Source: Branchiostoma floridae (lineage: Eukaryota; Chordata; Leptocardii; Amphioxiformes; Branchiostomatidae). From it: a stretch of DNA of 50,666 nucleotides. Positions 31,001-42,597 of this stretch are shown in pieces. Position 1 is the stretch's first letter. Each line of letters opens with the position of its first letter. Under the pieces are notes generated by a model. The model was given only the letters and a program-made list of their open reading frames with translations, did not search any database and was not told the origin of the DNA. The position numbers and the translations under genes are program-made. The stretch is taken from the NCBI RefSeq assembly GCF_000003815.2, contig NC_049981.1:3246333-3296998 (forward strand). The letters are read 5' to 3'.

Positions 31001-32652
31001 ACTCAACTGCTAAACCAAACAAATTTTGTCTAAAAGGAAAAAAAAAACCGGCTTGGCCCATAACTGTCTCGTCTGCCAAAAAATAATCTTCGGGTGGGGC
31101 AATATTTTCAAGGAAACTTACCCCTATTCAGCCCGGGCTTTATTTGGTCATCCCTGGCCCGGGGGGGGGGGGGGGGCTTTTGAGGCCCTCCACTTCTAAG
31201 TCCTCTAACTCTTGAACGACGTGCTGTAGGGCCACCAAATTTCAGGACATGATATCAACATAATATCTAATAAGTATGTGACGTTTGACGTTACGTTGAC
31301 GTAAAATGACGTAATTATAACGTCATCAATTTGATTATATTGGCCGGACCCATGAAAAAAGGGTATTCTCAGAAAACTTCAAGTTATACTACAAAAATGT
31401 AACAAGTACAAAAAAAAAAAAATAATGTTTAGTACGACTTGTATTGCCAATAGCAACATCAATGACGTCATAATGACGTCATAAATGACGTCATGCACAT
31501 CTAAGATACGAGTTAGGCTCCGCCATATTATATCCACTACCTTCAATTTTTAAAAGTACTTTTTTGGCAATAAATAGTCACAAAGGGCAATGGAAATAGA
31601 CTAAATCCATTCATTTAGATGGTTTTTGAGGAAAAAATACCAGGTAGTTGCAAATTTTAAGGGATAATTAGCTTGTTATTCTTGATCTGGCCATACGGTC
31701 CGCCATCTTGGATTTGGGGCTGATGACGTCATCAACTTAGCATAATTTATGCATATATAATTATGAAAGATATGCTAAATAATATAAGATTTTATTTATG
31801 TAATAAAATAGCAATATAGCAAATAAATGTGTAAAATACATTGTTAAAACCAAAAATAGTGATTTTTGGCAAAACTGCCTGTCAGCAAACGGTTGCCATG
31901 GCAACACGAAAAAATGGAAAATTTGTCAAACTTCGTAAAATTGTTGCCAACAATATTTTATGAAAAACTCACCAAATTTGGTGGCTTTAGCGTAAGGCGT
32001 TCTGGCGTTATAGGACATCGAAGTTGGCGCAGGCCTCAAAAGCCCCCCCCCCCCCGGTCTGAATAGGGTTAATCGTATTCCTAGTTTGTGGCTACTACTG
32101 CGCAACTCAAATCCAATGCCTGTCCTATAATGCGAATTAAACTCTCTTAATTCTTTGCGATTATGTAGAATTGCGAAACATCTTAATATTGCTATGTCTT
32201 TCAAAAGTTATAGTTTCAATCCCATGAAGCAGGTGCCTTGCTTATCTTGCCTCAAGCGGTATATGTCGGAATAGAAAATAAACTCGGCACAAAAAGTTTG
32301 GAATATTAACTTTGACTGATCATATGTCCGTTGTTTCTGCATCAATTTTAATGTGTTATATATCAATAGAAAGCGTGTGTGATTTGGTGCACTGATAATT
32401 GAATAGTTATTGATATGGAATACTATATTTTTTTTCAATTTGTTGCCATATTTCTTTTAAACAGTGTAAATGTAAATATTTTATACCTGTTTGGCAGAAA
32501 ACGTAATGCCCATCACCACACTTCTGATCATCCCAATATGTGTGGTCCTGTTGCTCATGAAACGGCCCATTGTTTGGTTCTCCCGGAGCCCAGTTGGTGT
32601 AATCACTGCTATACAGACGTGTTCCGTCGGTCCAACGCCAAATCCCCTCCGA
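27979..32652 (-). CDS. C-type lectin / EGF modular protein gene (partial)
   Basis: Four minus-strand exons fit one reading frame: CTLD 32487-32652, then EGF exons 30411-30527, 29079-29195 and 27979-28095. The CTLD exon ends in phase 1 and each EGF exon starts and ends in phase 1, so any number of EGF exons can be spliced in frame. Expected product: C-terminal half of a C-type lectin domain followed by calcium-binding-type EGF repeats (DINEC start), an extracellular or membrane-anchored sugar-binding protein. The N-terminal half of the CTLD, the signal peptide, and whatever follows the last EGF are not seen. The LINE at 32.75 kb lies directly upstream, so the missing 5' exons may be beyond it or lost. 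That all four exons are one gene is inferred from strand, phase and spacing. Confidence 0.7.
29079..29195 (-). CDS. EGF exon 2 of the lectin/EGF gene
   Basis: 117 nt with the same splice sites and phase. Encodes [20 protein letters not shown], then [20 protein letters not shown]. The intron sequence downstream (28870-29070) is also similar to 27780-27975, so the exon was duplicated with its flanks. Confidence 0.85.
29390..29873. mobile_element. Non-autonomous DNA transposon (MITE) with GGACACTTCGGCCC subrepeats
   Basis: Inverted ends of ~100 bp (29393-29505 and 29776-29870) share TTCGGCACATGGACACTTCGG and repeat GGACACTTCGGCCC-type motifs. ATAAAATC occurs on both flanks (29382-29389 and 29874-29881), a probable 8-bp target duplication, as made by hAT-type transposases. 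It has no coding capacity and sits in an intron of the lectin/EGF gene. Confidence 0.7.
30411..30527 (-). CDS. EGF exon 1 of the lectin/EGF gene
   Basis: 117 nt, phase 1-1, same splice sites. Encodes [20 protein letters not shown], then [20 protein letters not shown]. All six cysteines are kept. Upstream flank 30560-30900 resembles 28140-28500. Confidence 0.85.
31121..32072. mobile_element. DNA element with CCCTATTCAG...poly-G...CTTTTGAGGCC inverted ends
   Basis: The left end has CCCCTATTCAG, a run of 14-16 G and CTTTTGAGGCC; the right end is the complement (GGCCTCAAAAG, poly-C, GGTCTGAATAGGG). The left end carries an extra ~25 bases. The interior is AT-rich, full of TGACGTCA motifs, with one RFX-type palindrome (31892) and no coding frame. 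Flanks TTA/TTAA give no clear target duplication. Confidence 0.6.
31463..31493. promoter_or_regulatory. Three CRE (TGACGTCA) palindromes in 31 bp
   Basis: TGACGTCA starts at 31463, 31474 and 31486, with another in TGATGACGTCATCAAC near 31725 and looser GACGT motifs at 31280-31320. The CREB/ATF consensus is exact. All lie inside the DNA element, so they may be element-internal. Confidence 0.4.
32487..32652 (-). CDS. C-type lectin domain, C-terminal exon
   Basis: 166 nt, acceptor GTGAATTTTAG, donor GTATAA. The frame reads [20 protein letters not shown], then [20 protein letters not shown], then [18 protein letters not shown] is the mannose-type Ca-binding motif, and W..GEPNN plus the two final cysteines are CTLD hallmarks. 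The usual WND triplet is replaced by YWDD. The large open frame in another register here is a shadow. Confidence 0.85.
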
Positions 32653-35499
32653 CTAAAATTCACAACGTCAAAAGGAAATTGCATATTTATATTTCAGCCA
32701 TAACAAAGATGGGTTAATACCCTCAGGCAATTCTTTTTTTTCATATCTGCCTTTAAAATAATTGCCTGCTTGAAAAAAGCAGGTACTGTTTCTGGTAGGG
32801 AGTCTTTGTGATTCCGGACTGATATCAACACTTTCGTAGTGACCGTAAGCTCAGGAAGCGCTCCAGACGGAATTCCGGTGGGGTCGTTATCCTCTTTAGA
32901 CAAAATATCGCCAAAGGCGTTACCAAATTGAAAAGTAATAAACCGGACATACTCTGGTGCAAATTGGATAAGTTTTTCTTTGGCCTAGAGGCACATATGA
33001 TACTGGGATGTTTGTACTTACCTCCTGAAAATTCACCTTTATTCACCACAAAAAAGAACACAATTTTTGAAGACTTAATGGAGGACGTGGCGAAATTCCA
33101 TAACCCAGGACATGTTCTCATATACTTGGTGATCTGAACTCAAGAACAGCTAATTTACAGGAAAAACTTTTTGATTGTTTTGACGAAAATTCTTCAGAAA
33201 TTGATATAAAACTTAGATACAGACAACATCAGAAATAAGTGTGGTAGGGAATAAGTTGATTTGTGCTCGGCCGCTAACATGATAATAGTAAATGGAAGGA
33301 CGATTGGTGACCTCCCTGGAAAAAGTACATGCATTAAATACAACGGGGAAAGCACTGTAGACTACTGCATAACCAGTCTACCCCTTTTTTCATCGGTACA
33401 ATACTTTAAAGTCCATAATCCCACATGGTTGTCAGATCACTGCCAGATTTCGGTGTCAATTAAAACAAACCATTCTAGGTTTAGAAATATTTATAATAAT
33501 AATGAAAAACTCCTTTCCCAACCAAAAAAATACATTTGGGATAATGATTCTCGTGAAAAATTTCAAAAGGCATTCCAACTTCCCCAAGTTAAAACTAAGA
33601 TCAATCAGTTCATGCTACAACAGTACACACACGCAGATGCTGAGAAAGCTGTTGAGGATGTTAACTATATTATAAAAATGGCAGCAAACTTATCACTAAA
33701 ATCAATTTGGCTCTCCAAACGGAAAAAGAAACCCACTTGTAAGCCATGGTATGACCAACAGTGCCGTGATCTAAGATAAAAAATTAGAACTCTTGCCGCA
33801 GAAATAAGGAAGTATCCTTGGCGACAAGACAAAAGACAGGCGTACACTTTTAAAGTGAAAGAATACAATAAGTTAATTAAGAAGACAAAGAAACATTATA
33901 ATGAAGAGAAAATGACTCAAATTTCTAGATTGTCTAAAGAACACCCAAAATCATTTTGGAAGGAGATTGACAAGTTACGAAATTTAGAAACCGGAAATAA
34001 AAAAAGAAACTAGCGAACAAATTTCGACCGAGGAGTGGTTAAACCATTTTAAGACACTAAATAGCAATGTTAAAATGGATGAAGGGGAACAAGAATATGC
34101 GGACAGTATTGTAACATCATTAGAGCTTCAAACAGACAATCCACTAGATTTTACCCTTCAAGAAAACGTTTAATATTTTATTACAATCTGGGACGTTCCC
34201 TGACCAATGGAGTCAGAGTATGCTAGTTCCTATACATAAAAGTGGTGAACAAAAAACCTACGAACTACAGAGGCATCGCCATCTCCAGCTGTGTTGGTAA
34301 ACTCTTCACATCCATTTTAAACAAACGACTACAACAATACCTTGAAAGAGAAAACTTATCATCCCCTTTCCAATCTGGCTTTAGAAAAAACTTTCGAACA
34401 AGCGATAACGTTTTTGTGCTTAAAACACTAATTGATCAAGAAATACCCAAGCCTGCAGGTAAATTATATGCTCGCTTCATTGATTTCCGTATGCCGTTTG
34501 ACTCTGTCTGGCGGACTGGTCTATTTTACAAACTCTTGTCATCAGGCATCGGAGGAAACTTCTTTAAAATTATAGAATCAATATACTCTAATGTAAGTTA
34601 CTGCGTAAAAACACCAAATGGCCTAACACCATACTTTCAATCTACATGTGGGGTACGACAAGGGTGTAACCTTAGCGCCCTCCTATTCAACTTATACGTA
34701 AACGATCTCCCAAACATATTAAATTTGCGATTGTCCGACCCTCCAATGTTACAAGACACACCCATCAATGGTTTATTTTGGGCGGATGACCTTGTACTTC
34801 TCTCAAAATCCGAGTCAGGCCTAAAAGAGTGCATAAGAACACTTGATCAATTTTGTTCTATCTGGAAATTACCAATAAATGAAAAGAAAACTAAAGTAAT
34901 GATATTCTCAGAAAATGGACGAGCTAGCAGTCAAAACTCCACTTATATAAAATACAGGGCCGTCCAATTGACATTGCAACCTCCTACACATACCTCGGAG
35001 TAGATTTCACCCCCTCAGGTTCATTTAATCGCGCTACCAAACAGTTACGGTTAAAAGCACTTCAGGCTTCTTTTAAATTAAAATCACTGTTATCAACAAA
35101 TTTCAACCCATCCATCCCGCTCGCCCTTGAATTATTCAACAGTTGCATAAAACCGATTTTACTTTATTTTGGCGAAGTCCTTGGAACAACTGTACAAGGA
35201 AGAGACCTTATTTTCTATGGGATAAAAGAATATGAAAATGAAAATACCAGAGAATCAATAAATAGGATTATCAGTACGTTACTGGGATCAGAAATTCATA
35301 TCCTTAGAGCCTCTCGTGTTGGCAAAAAAGACCCTTCCACTACTCGCCCTGTCCTTGTCCGGTTTCAAAAATACAGCGACAAATTGAACATTATGTATCA
35401 ATCAAACACACTAAGAGACCAGGACATAACTTCTGAGCAACCAAAAATATCATATAAAATTTCTGATTTGGAATTTGTGCTTTTGAATTATTGCAAAAT

Positions 35500-35599
35500 N
35501 NNNNNNNNNNNNNNNNNNNNNNNNNNNNNNNNNNNNNNNNNNNNNNNNNNNNNNNNNNNNNNNNNNNNNNNNNNNNNNNNNNNNNNNNNNNNNNNNNNN
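35500..35599. other. Assembly gap (100 N)
   Basis: Exactly 100 N, falling where the first LINE block ends and its second copy begins. Confidence 0.95.
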
Positions 35600-37632
35600 T
35601 CTAGGTGTAGAAATATTTATAATAATAATGAAAAACTCCTTTCCCAATCACAAAAATACATTTGGGATAATGATTCTCGTGAAACATTTCTACAGGCATT
35701 CCAACTTCCCCAAGTTAAAACTAAGATCAATCAGTTCATGCTACAACAGTACACACACGCAGATGCTGAGAAAGCTGTTGAGGATGTTAACTATATTATA
35801 AAAATGGCTGTCAACTTATCACTAAAATCAATTTGGCTCTCCAAACGGAAAAAGAAACCCACTTGTAAGCCATGGTATGACCCACAGTGCCGTGATCTAA
35901 GATAAAAAATTAGAACTCTNNNNNNNNNNNNNNNNNNNNNNNNNNNNNNNNNNNNNNNNNNNNNNNNNNNNNNNNNNNNNNNNNNNNNNNNNNNNNNNNN
36001 NNNNNNNNNNNNNNNNNNNAAAGAAACATTATAATGAAGAGAAAATGACTCAAATTTCTAGATTGTCTAAAGAACACCCAAAATCATTTTGGAAGGAGAT
36101 TGACAAGTTACGAAATTTAGAAACCGGAAATAAAAAAAGAAACTAGCGAACAAATTTCGACCGAGGAGTGGTTAAACCATTTTAAGACACTAAATAGCAA
36201 TGTTAAAATGGATGAAGGGGAACAAGAATATGCGGACAGTATTGTAACATCATTAGAGCTTCAAACAGACAATCCACTAGATTTTACCCTTCAAGAAAAC
36301 GTTTAATATTTTATTACAATCTGGGACGTTCCCTGACCAATGGAGTCAGAGTATGCTAGTTCCTATACATAAAAGTGGTGAACAAAAAACCTACGAACTA
36401 CAGAGGCATCGCCATCTCCAGCTGTGTTGGTAAACTCTTCACATCCATTTTAAACAAACGACTACAACAATACCTTGAAAGAGAAAACTTATCATCCCCT
36501 TTCCAATCTGGCTTTAGAAAAAACTTTCGAACAAGCGATAACGTTTTTGTGCTTAAAACACTAATTGATCAAGAAATACCCAAGCCTGCAGGTAAATTAT
36601 ATGCTCGCTTCATTGATTTCCGTATGCCGTTTGACTCTGTCTGGCGGACTGGTCTATTTTACAAACTCTTGTCATCAGGCATCGGAGGAAACTTCTTTAA
36701 AATTATAGAATCAATATACTCTAATGTAAGTTACTGCGTAAAAACACCAAATGGCCTAACACCATACTTTCAATCTACATGTGGGGTACGACAAGGGTGT
36801 AACCTTAGCGCCCTCCTATTCAACTTATACGTAAACGATCTCCCAAACATATTAAATTTGCGATTGTCCGACCCTCCAATGTTACAAGACACACCCATCA
36901 ATGGTTTATTTTGGGCGGATGACCTTGTACTTCTCTCAAAATCCGAGTCAGGCCTAAAAGAGTGCATAAGAACACTTGATCAATTTTGTTCTATCTGGAA
37001 ATTACCAATAAATGAAAAGAAAACTAAAGTAATGATATTCTCAGAAAATGGACGAGCTAGCAGTCAAAACTCCACTTATATAAAATACAGGGCCGTCCAA
37101 TTGACATTGCAACCTCCTACACATACCTCGGAGTAGATTTCACCCCCTCAGGTTCATTTAATCGCGCTACCAAACAGTTACGGTTAAAAGCACTTCAGGC
37201 TTCTTTTAAATTAAAATCACTGTTATCAACAAATTTCAACCCATCCATCCCGCTCGCCCTTGAATTATTCAACAGTTGCATAAAACCGATTTTACTTTAT
37301 TTTGGCGAAGTCCTTGGAACAACTGTACAAGGAAGAGACCTTATTTTCTATGGGATAAAAGAATATGAAAATGAAAATACCAGAGAATCAATAAATAGGA
37401 TTATCAGTACGTTACTGGGATCAGAAATTCATATCCTTAGAGCCTCTCGTGTTGGCAAAAAAGACCCTTCCACTACTCGCCCTGTCCTTGTCCGGTTTCA
37501 AAAATACAGCGACAAATTGAACATTATGTATCAATCAAACACACTAAGAGACCAGGACATAACTTCTGAGCAACCAAAAATATCATATAAAATTTCTGAT
37601 TTGGAATTTGTGCTTTTGAATTATTGCAAAAT
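35600..37632 (+). repeat. Second copy of the LINE RT block (possible assembly duplicate)
   Basis: Repeats 33478-35499. 36020-37632 looks identical to the first copy, including the 253-codon RT frame (36375-37136 against 34242-35003), the same frameshifts and the same lost RT motif. 35600-35919, isolated between two 100-N gaps, differs by several substitutions (e.g. LLSQSQKYIWDN for LLSQPKKYIWDN). Confidence 0.85.
35920..36019. other. Assembly gap (100 N)
   Basis: Second exact 100-N gap inside the duplicated LINE block, isolating a 320-bp contig. Confidence 0.95.
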
Positions 37633-38496
37633 TTCACTCGGCGTACCCAAAAGCTCTGTCAAGGCCGCGGTCAGGGGTGAGCTAGGAGTTTTCCCACTTT
37701 ATATTGATTCACAGACACAGATGATGAAATACTGGCTTGGGTTATATAATCTCCCAAATGACAGACTTGTAAAGAAAGCATATAATACTTCTGTTGAGCT
37801 ACAACAAGACTGGGCTGTGCATGTGCAAGATATGTTAATTAGACATGGTTTCCAAAATGTTTGGCTTAATCCTGCTGTTAATGCCAACCGTTTTGGAAAT
37901 ATATTTAAGAACCGTCTGCAAGACACGTTTCTCTCTGGTTGGAGACAAGAATTAAGAAGTTTTAACAAACTCAGTACTTATTGTAAAATCAAAAAAGCTT
38001 CTGCTTCGAAAAATATCTTTCATCTGTTCAAAACAAATTGTTTAGAAATAACCTAACGAGACTAAGGATTAGTGCACACACCTTACAAATTGAAAAGGGC
38101 CGACACTACAACATACCAGCCAATGAGAGACTTTGTCCCACATGCCATAATGACATAGAAAATGAATTTCATTTTATAATGGATTGTCCGACTTATGAAG
38201 AAGACCGTCAAAGGTTATTTCAAAATATTGTATGTAAGTCCGAAATTGTACTCCCACATGCTAGGTCAGAGGTATTCCATTTGATATTATCATGTCCTGT
38301 TCATATATCTGCCTACGTAGGCCAATTTATTTACAACTCATTACAAAAACGAAATAATGCTTTATGATACTCACTAGATTGTTTATACTGTTATATTATA
38401 TTACATTAGTTGTTAGTTATTTGTATTAGTATATAGTTGTTCACATTGCCATACATTGTAACTGTTACAATTGTTGCGCAATAAAGTTATTCTATT

Positions 38497-39062
38497 CATC
38501 AGCATACGACCGAATATACCTGCGGGTACTTTCCGGACCAGGCAACGTTTGTCTCACATCACATCAGCACTTGGCCAAATATACCTGCGGGTACTTCCCG
38601 GACCAGGCAACGTTTGTCTCACATCACATCAGCACATGGCCAAATATACCTGCGGGTACTTCCCGGACCAGGCAACGTTTGTCTCACATCACATCAGCAC
38701 ATGGCCAAATATACCTGCGGGTACTTCCCGGACCAGGCAACGTTTGTCTCACATCACATCAGCACATGGCCAAATATACCTGCGGGTACTTCCCGGACCA
38801 GGCAACGTTTGTCTCACATCACATCAGCACATGGCCAAATATACCTGCGGGTACTTCCCGGACCAGGTAACGTTTGTCTCACATCACATCAGCACTTGGC
38901 CAAATATACCTGCGGGTACTTCCCGGACCAGGTAACGTTTGTCTCACATCACATCAGCACATGGCCAAATATACCTGCGGGTACTTCCCGGACCAGGGAA
39001 CGTTTGTCTCACATCACATCAGCACTTGGCCAAATATACTTGCGGGTACTTCCCGGACCAGA
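38497..39062. repeat. 65-bp tandem satellite, ~8.7 units
   Basis: The unit includes AACGTTTGTCTCACATCACA, TCAGCACATGGCCAAATATA and CCTGCGGGTACTTCCCGGAC. Unit starts recur every 65 bases (38544, 38609, 38674 ... 38999) with few differences. Because 65 is not a multiple of 3 and lacks stops, long open frames appear in all three plus frames; they are artefacts. The array begins ~12 bases after the LINE's AATAAAG end. Confidence 0.95.
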
Positions 39063-39131
39063 TCTTACAACGTATCAGCACAGCGTCCAAAACATGCTTA
39101 TGGCAAAATAAAACTTGCCTGAAACAGGCGA

Positions 39132-39457
39132 CCTAAAAATCAATCAAATCACCCCCGTCGGAGCTGTCCATGTCCGAGCTCACAACCGGCCGCCTCTTTT
39201 TCGTCGGGGCCTGCCGGACGTTGGTCCCGGCATGTTGTCGCCCGAGCCGCTCGCTGCTGGCGGTCGCTTGACCTGGGTGTTGGTGGCCGCGGCCGGGTTG
39301 TCTGACATGACCTGCACAGAGACCTGTGCAGCGCCCTTGGCCGATTTCGTGGCGCTCACCTCCTGGCCGTCTGGGAAACCATTCGCCGCCAGGATGGAGA
39401 AGTGGGCGAATTACAGTTTATGCAGATTAACTTAGATACATCGCCAGTTCGCTCGTC
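39132..39457 (-). pseudogene. Unrecognised frameshifted coding remnant
   Basis: The minus strand has protein-like sequence in two registers: NGFPDGQEVSATKSAKGAAQ ... MSDNPAAATNTQVKRPPAAS, then after a shift near 39220 APTKKRRPVVSSDMDSSDGG and DLIDF before a stop at 39132. The end has a basic (nuclear-localisation-like) then acidic composition. It could be the tail of a retrotransposon ORF1-type protein or a host gene; the upstream part is lost in the gap. I do not recognise the family. Confidence 0.35.
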
Positions 39458-39839
39458 NNNNNNNNNNNNNNNNNNNNNNNNNNNNNNNNNNNNNNNNNNN
39501 NNNNNNNNNNNNNNNNNNNNNNNNNNNNNNNNNNNNNNNNNNNNNNNNNNNNNNNNNNNNNNNNNNNNNNNNNNNNNNNNNNNNNNNNNNNNNNNNNNNN
39601 NNNNNNNNNNNNNNNNNNNNNNNNNNNNNNNNNNNNNNNNNNNNNNNNNNNNNNNNNNNNNNNNNNNNNNNNNNNNNNNNNNNNNNNNNNNNNNNNNNNN
39701 NNNNNNNNNNNNNNNNNNNNNNNNNNNNNNNNNNNNNNNNNNNNNNNNNNNNNNNNNNNNNNNNNNNNNNNNNNNNNNNNNNNNNNNNNNNNNNNNNNNN
39801 NNNNNNNNNNNNNNNNNNNNNNNNNNNNNNNNNNNNNNN
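39458..39839. other. Assembly gap (382 N)
   Basis: A sized gap. Sequence to its right (39840-40215) is GC-rich with poly-G/poly-C runs and CCAAT-type motifs but no gene I can support. Confidence 0.95.
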
Positions 39840-40216
39840 CATTGAAATTTTTTTGGGCCTGGGGGGAAAAAATTCACCCCCCCCAGTAAATAACGTCAGG
39901 TCCCTAAGCCAGCGTAGCCACGTTTGCGTCCCGGGTCTGCAGAAAACAAGTTGACAACGCTGCGCCCGACCAAGGTTGCCTCTGGGCGCAGAAGCGGAGC
40001 GGCCATGGGTGCGTCCGTACTGGGTCGATTACAACCGACGGACTGATGGGTCGGTATCACCTTGCTCCTAACTACGCGCAAAGGAAGTTGGGATAGCGGG
40101 GGCCAATCGGCGCGAGCCGCCAACCCGCCGCGCTGTCCGGCCAACCCGGAAGCGCTCCCGTCATCCTTTGCGCCGAGTTTTCCCCAGATTTTTCAAAATG
40201 GAGGGAAAGACCGTTT

Positions 40217-40396
<180 letters not shown>

Positions 40397-42522
40397 TGTA
40401 CTTTATTCCTCCACTTGGGAGAGCATAAAAAAAACACTCAGTTACATACAATAAAATTTCTCTTTAAAACATGCAGCTTATATACGTTACTAGTATGCGA
40501 CACATTTATATAATCGCTAAGTAGCGTTAATACATAAAATCTGTGACAATTCCACTTCTTCCTCTTTCCAAACTCATGTCATGTGACATGCTTCTGTTTA
40601 CTGTTGTTTTCTGTTATATTTCCAGGCTCGAGTCCTTCCATATCGTGTGCTTTAAAGCCATAGACGCCAAGGGCTTTATAATTTTAGCCACTGCGAGGAT
40701 AAAACATTCCCAACTCTCTGCTTCTACATCTTCTTCGACTACTTCTGCCCCTAAGACAATCTCCACTAGTCTTTCATCAGGTTGTTGGAACACTCTAACA
40801 GCAACATTAACACCAAGTCTGTCTGTTATCTCATTTACTATATCAGTTCTGATGTTGTTAAATGTAGTGCATTCAGCTACTAAGTGTCCTACAATGTCCT
40901 GAGTCATTCTGTCACATGTTGGACACAGTCTGTTGCCTTGGTTCACTGGAGCAGTACTCAGATGTATGAGGTTTTGCAAGTTAACTCTGTGTTCAGGTTT
41001 CTTTCGGGACAGCGTCCACAGTTTGTTGGGCTGCAGGGTTGTGTGATGTATTTTGTAGAATCTGGGGCATGTTTGTCTCTCAGCTACCCTGGCTTTCCAC
41101 CGTTCCTCTTCCTTATTATTCACAGCTGTCGTAACCACTCGTTTCCACTCCGTTACTGAAGGAAAGTCCCTTGTTAACCAATAATTTTCCAGGTATTGTT
41201 GGAGTCCATACTCTTTGGCAATTGCAAAACAGTCTCTCACAAAGCCTGTGGTAGTTTGGCACTTTCTCCTTAGAATATATGAGTAAAGTCTGTACGTGAA
41301 GATTTTTTTGGCCAATATTGTGCTAGGTAGTTGCGCCAGCCTTCCAAAGAAATATAGTTTGCGTTTGTCCATCATGGCTTTTAATGTCAGCATCCCTAGT
41401 GATCCCAGACTTGCATTAGTCTCTGTTTGGAAGTGCATTCCTTGCATTTGTTTTACCCCTGCTCTGTGGACTCTTTCTAACTTAAGTAGGTCGGTGTTGG
41501 TTGGATACCACAGTTCACAGCCATGCATCATGCTAGGGATTACAATTGTGCTGTACAGTCTCTTGGTGATTATGGGGTTTGGAGTATGTCCCTCAGAACC
41601 CGTTGCCAGTATTGCACTGATTTTACTCTTCCCTTTCTTGCACGCTTTTTCTATGGCCTCTGATGATCTGAGGTCGGTCGAGTGCTGGACCCCCACATGG
41701 GTCACCACAATTACTTCTGGGATTGTGGATGCTCCCATCTTCCAATCACTTGTCAGGACTGTTGCTGTGGGGTGCTCCTTTACCCTTTTTCCGAACACTA
41801 CACACTTGCTTTTTTCCGGGGCATATTGGAACCGCCATTTCCTTCCATAGTCATGCATTGCACCTATCAGCTTCTCTAATCCCATCCTGGTGCTTGCAAG
41901 AAGACTTATATCATCTGCCAGTGCAGGTGACCCACAGTAGATGTCACCTATACACACGCCACCACCTAGGGCTTGAAGTTCTGCATGGATGTCATTTGTC
42001 GCTAAGAGATAGCAGATGAGCGACAAAACGCCGCCTTGGTTCACCCCACGTGATGTTCTGAATTCCCTTGACATCTCACCATTCAGTAGTACACAGTAAG
42101 TGTTTCCAGTGTGCATTTGTTTCAATATTCTCCATAATTTTCCATTCACTCCTTCTCTGTACACTTTGTACAGCATTCCTTGGGTCCATACTGTATCATA
42201 CGCCTTCTTTGTATCCAGAAAGCACCCATAGACTGCACTGTTTCTTTCCTTGTAGTGGTTGAGTGTTTCTTGTACGGTATAGGCGGTGGTTATGTTGCAG
42301 CATCCTATCTGCCCCCCACTCTGTAGTTCATGTGGGATACCTCTTGCCAACAACCAAGGCCTCCATCTGTTGTGTAGCACCTTCTCCCAGATTTTAGCCA
42401 TGACATTTAACAGTGTTATCCCTCTGTGGGAGTCTAGGTCAGTCTTATCTGCTTTCCCTTGCTTAAGTAAGGGGATTTTGATTCCTTTTTTGAATTCTTC
42501 AGGTATGTATTCCAATTCCAAT
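40397..42522 (-). mobile_element. 5'-truncated LINE inserted in a (GAAA)n tract
   Basis: An intact minus-strand frame ends at 40614. The authentic part begins near 42520 (PEEFKKGIKIPLLKQGKADK): RT motifs DSHRGITLLNVMAKIWEKVL, AVYGCFLDTKKAYDTVW, SRGVNQGGVLSLICYLLAT and ALADDISLLA, then a C-terminal finger CPTCDRMTQDIVGHLVAEC. The ~30 Lys-Lys-Glu-Arg-type residues before it are the microsatellite, and the first ~40 residues of that frame are the flanking repeat, so the 699-codon frame is chimeric. The 3' end is GGAATAAAGTACAAGAAAG running into (GAAA)n. The endonuclease and N-terminal RT are missing. The long intact frame suggests a young insertion. Confidence 0.85.

Positions 42523-42597
<75 letters not shown>

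Larger units (their letters stand above)
32750..38484 (+). mobile_element. Decayed APE-type non-LTR retrotransposon (LINE) with internal duplication
   Basis: Endonuclease pieces appear first: GGVVILFRQNIAKGVTKLKS, ILGCLYLPPENSP (32990-33050), then after frameshifts STVDYCITSLPLF and WLSDHCQISV, the SDH motif of AP-type endonucleases. RT follows: NYRGIAISSCVGKLF, a mutated FRMPFDSVWR, VRQGCNLSALLFNLYVNDLP and WADDLVLLS (34242-35003). The C-terminus (to 38367) has LCPTCHNDIENEFHFIMDCP, a Cys/His finger. The 3' end is GCAATAAAGTTATTC (~38484). A stop at 33779, several frameshifts and loss of the first RT motif (near 34170) make it inactive. The duplicated block inflates its length; a single element would be ~3.6 kb. 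Confidence 0.85.

Noticed and set aside
32481-32703. Frames in other registers across the C-type lectin exon
   Set aside because: Only the register with WAPGEPNN and YVFCQ matches a family; the others are shadows.
38471-39136. Long repetitive open frames in all three plus-strand registers
   Set aside because: They are the 65-bp satellite read in three frames; the unit lacks stops and its length is not a multiple of 3.
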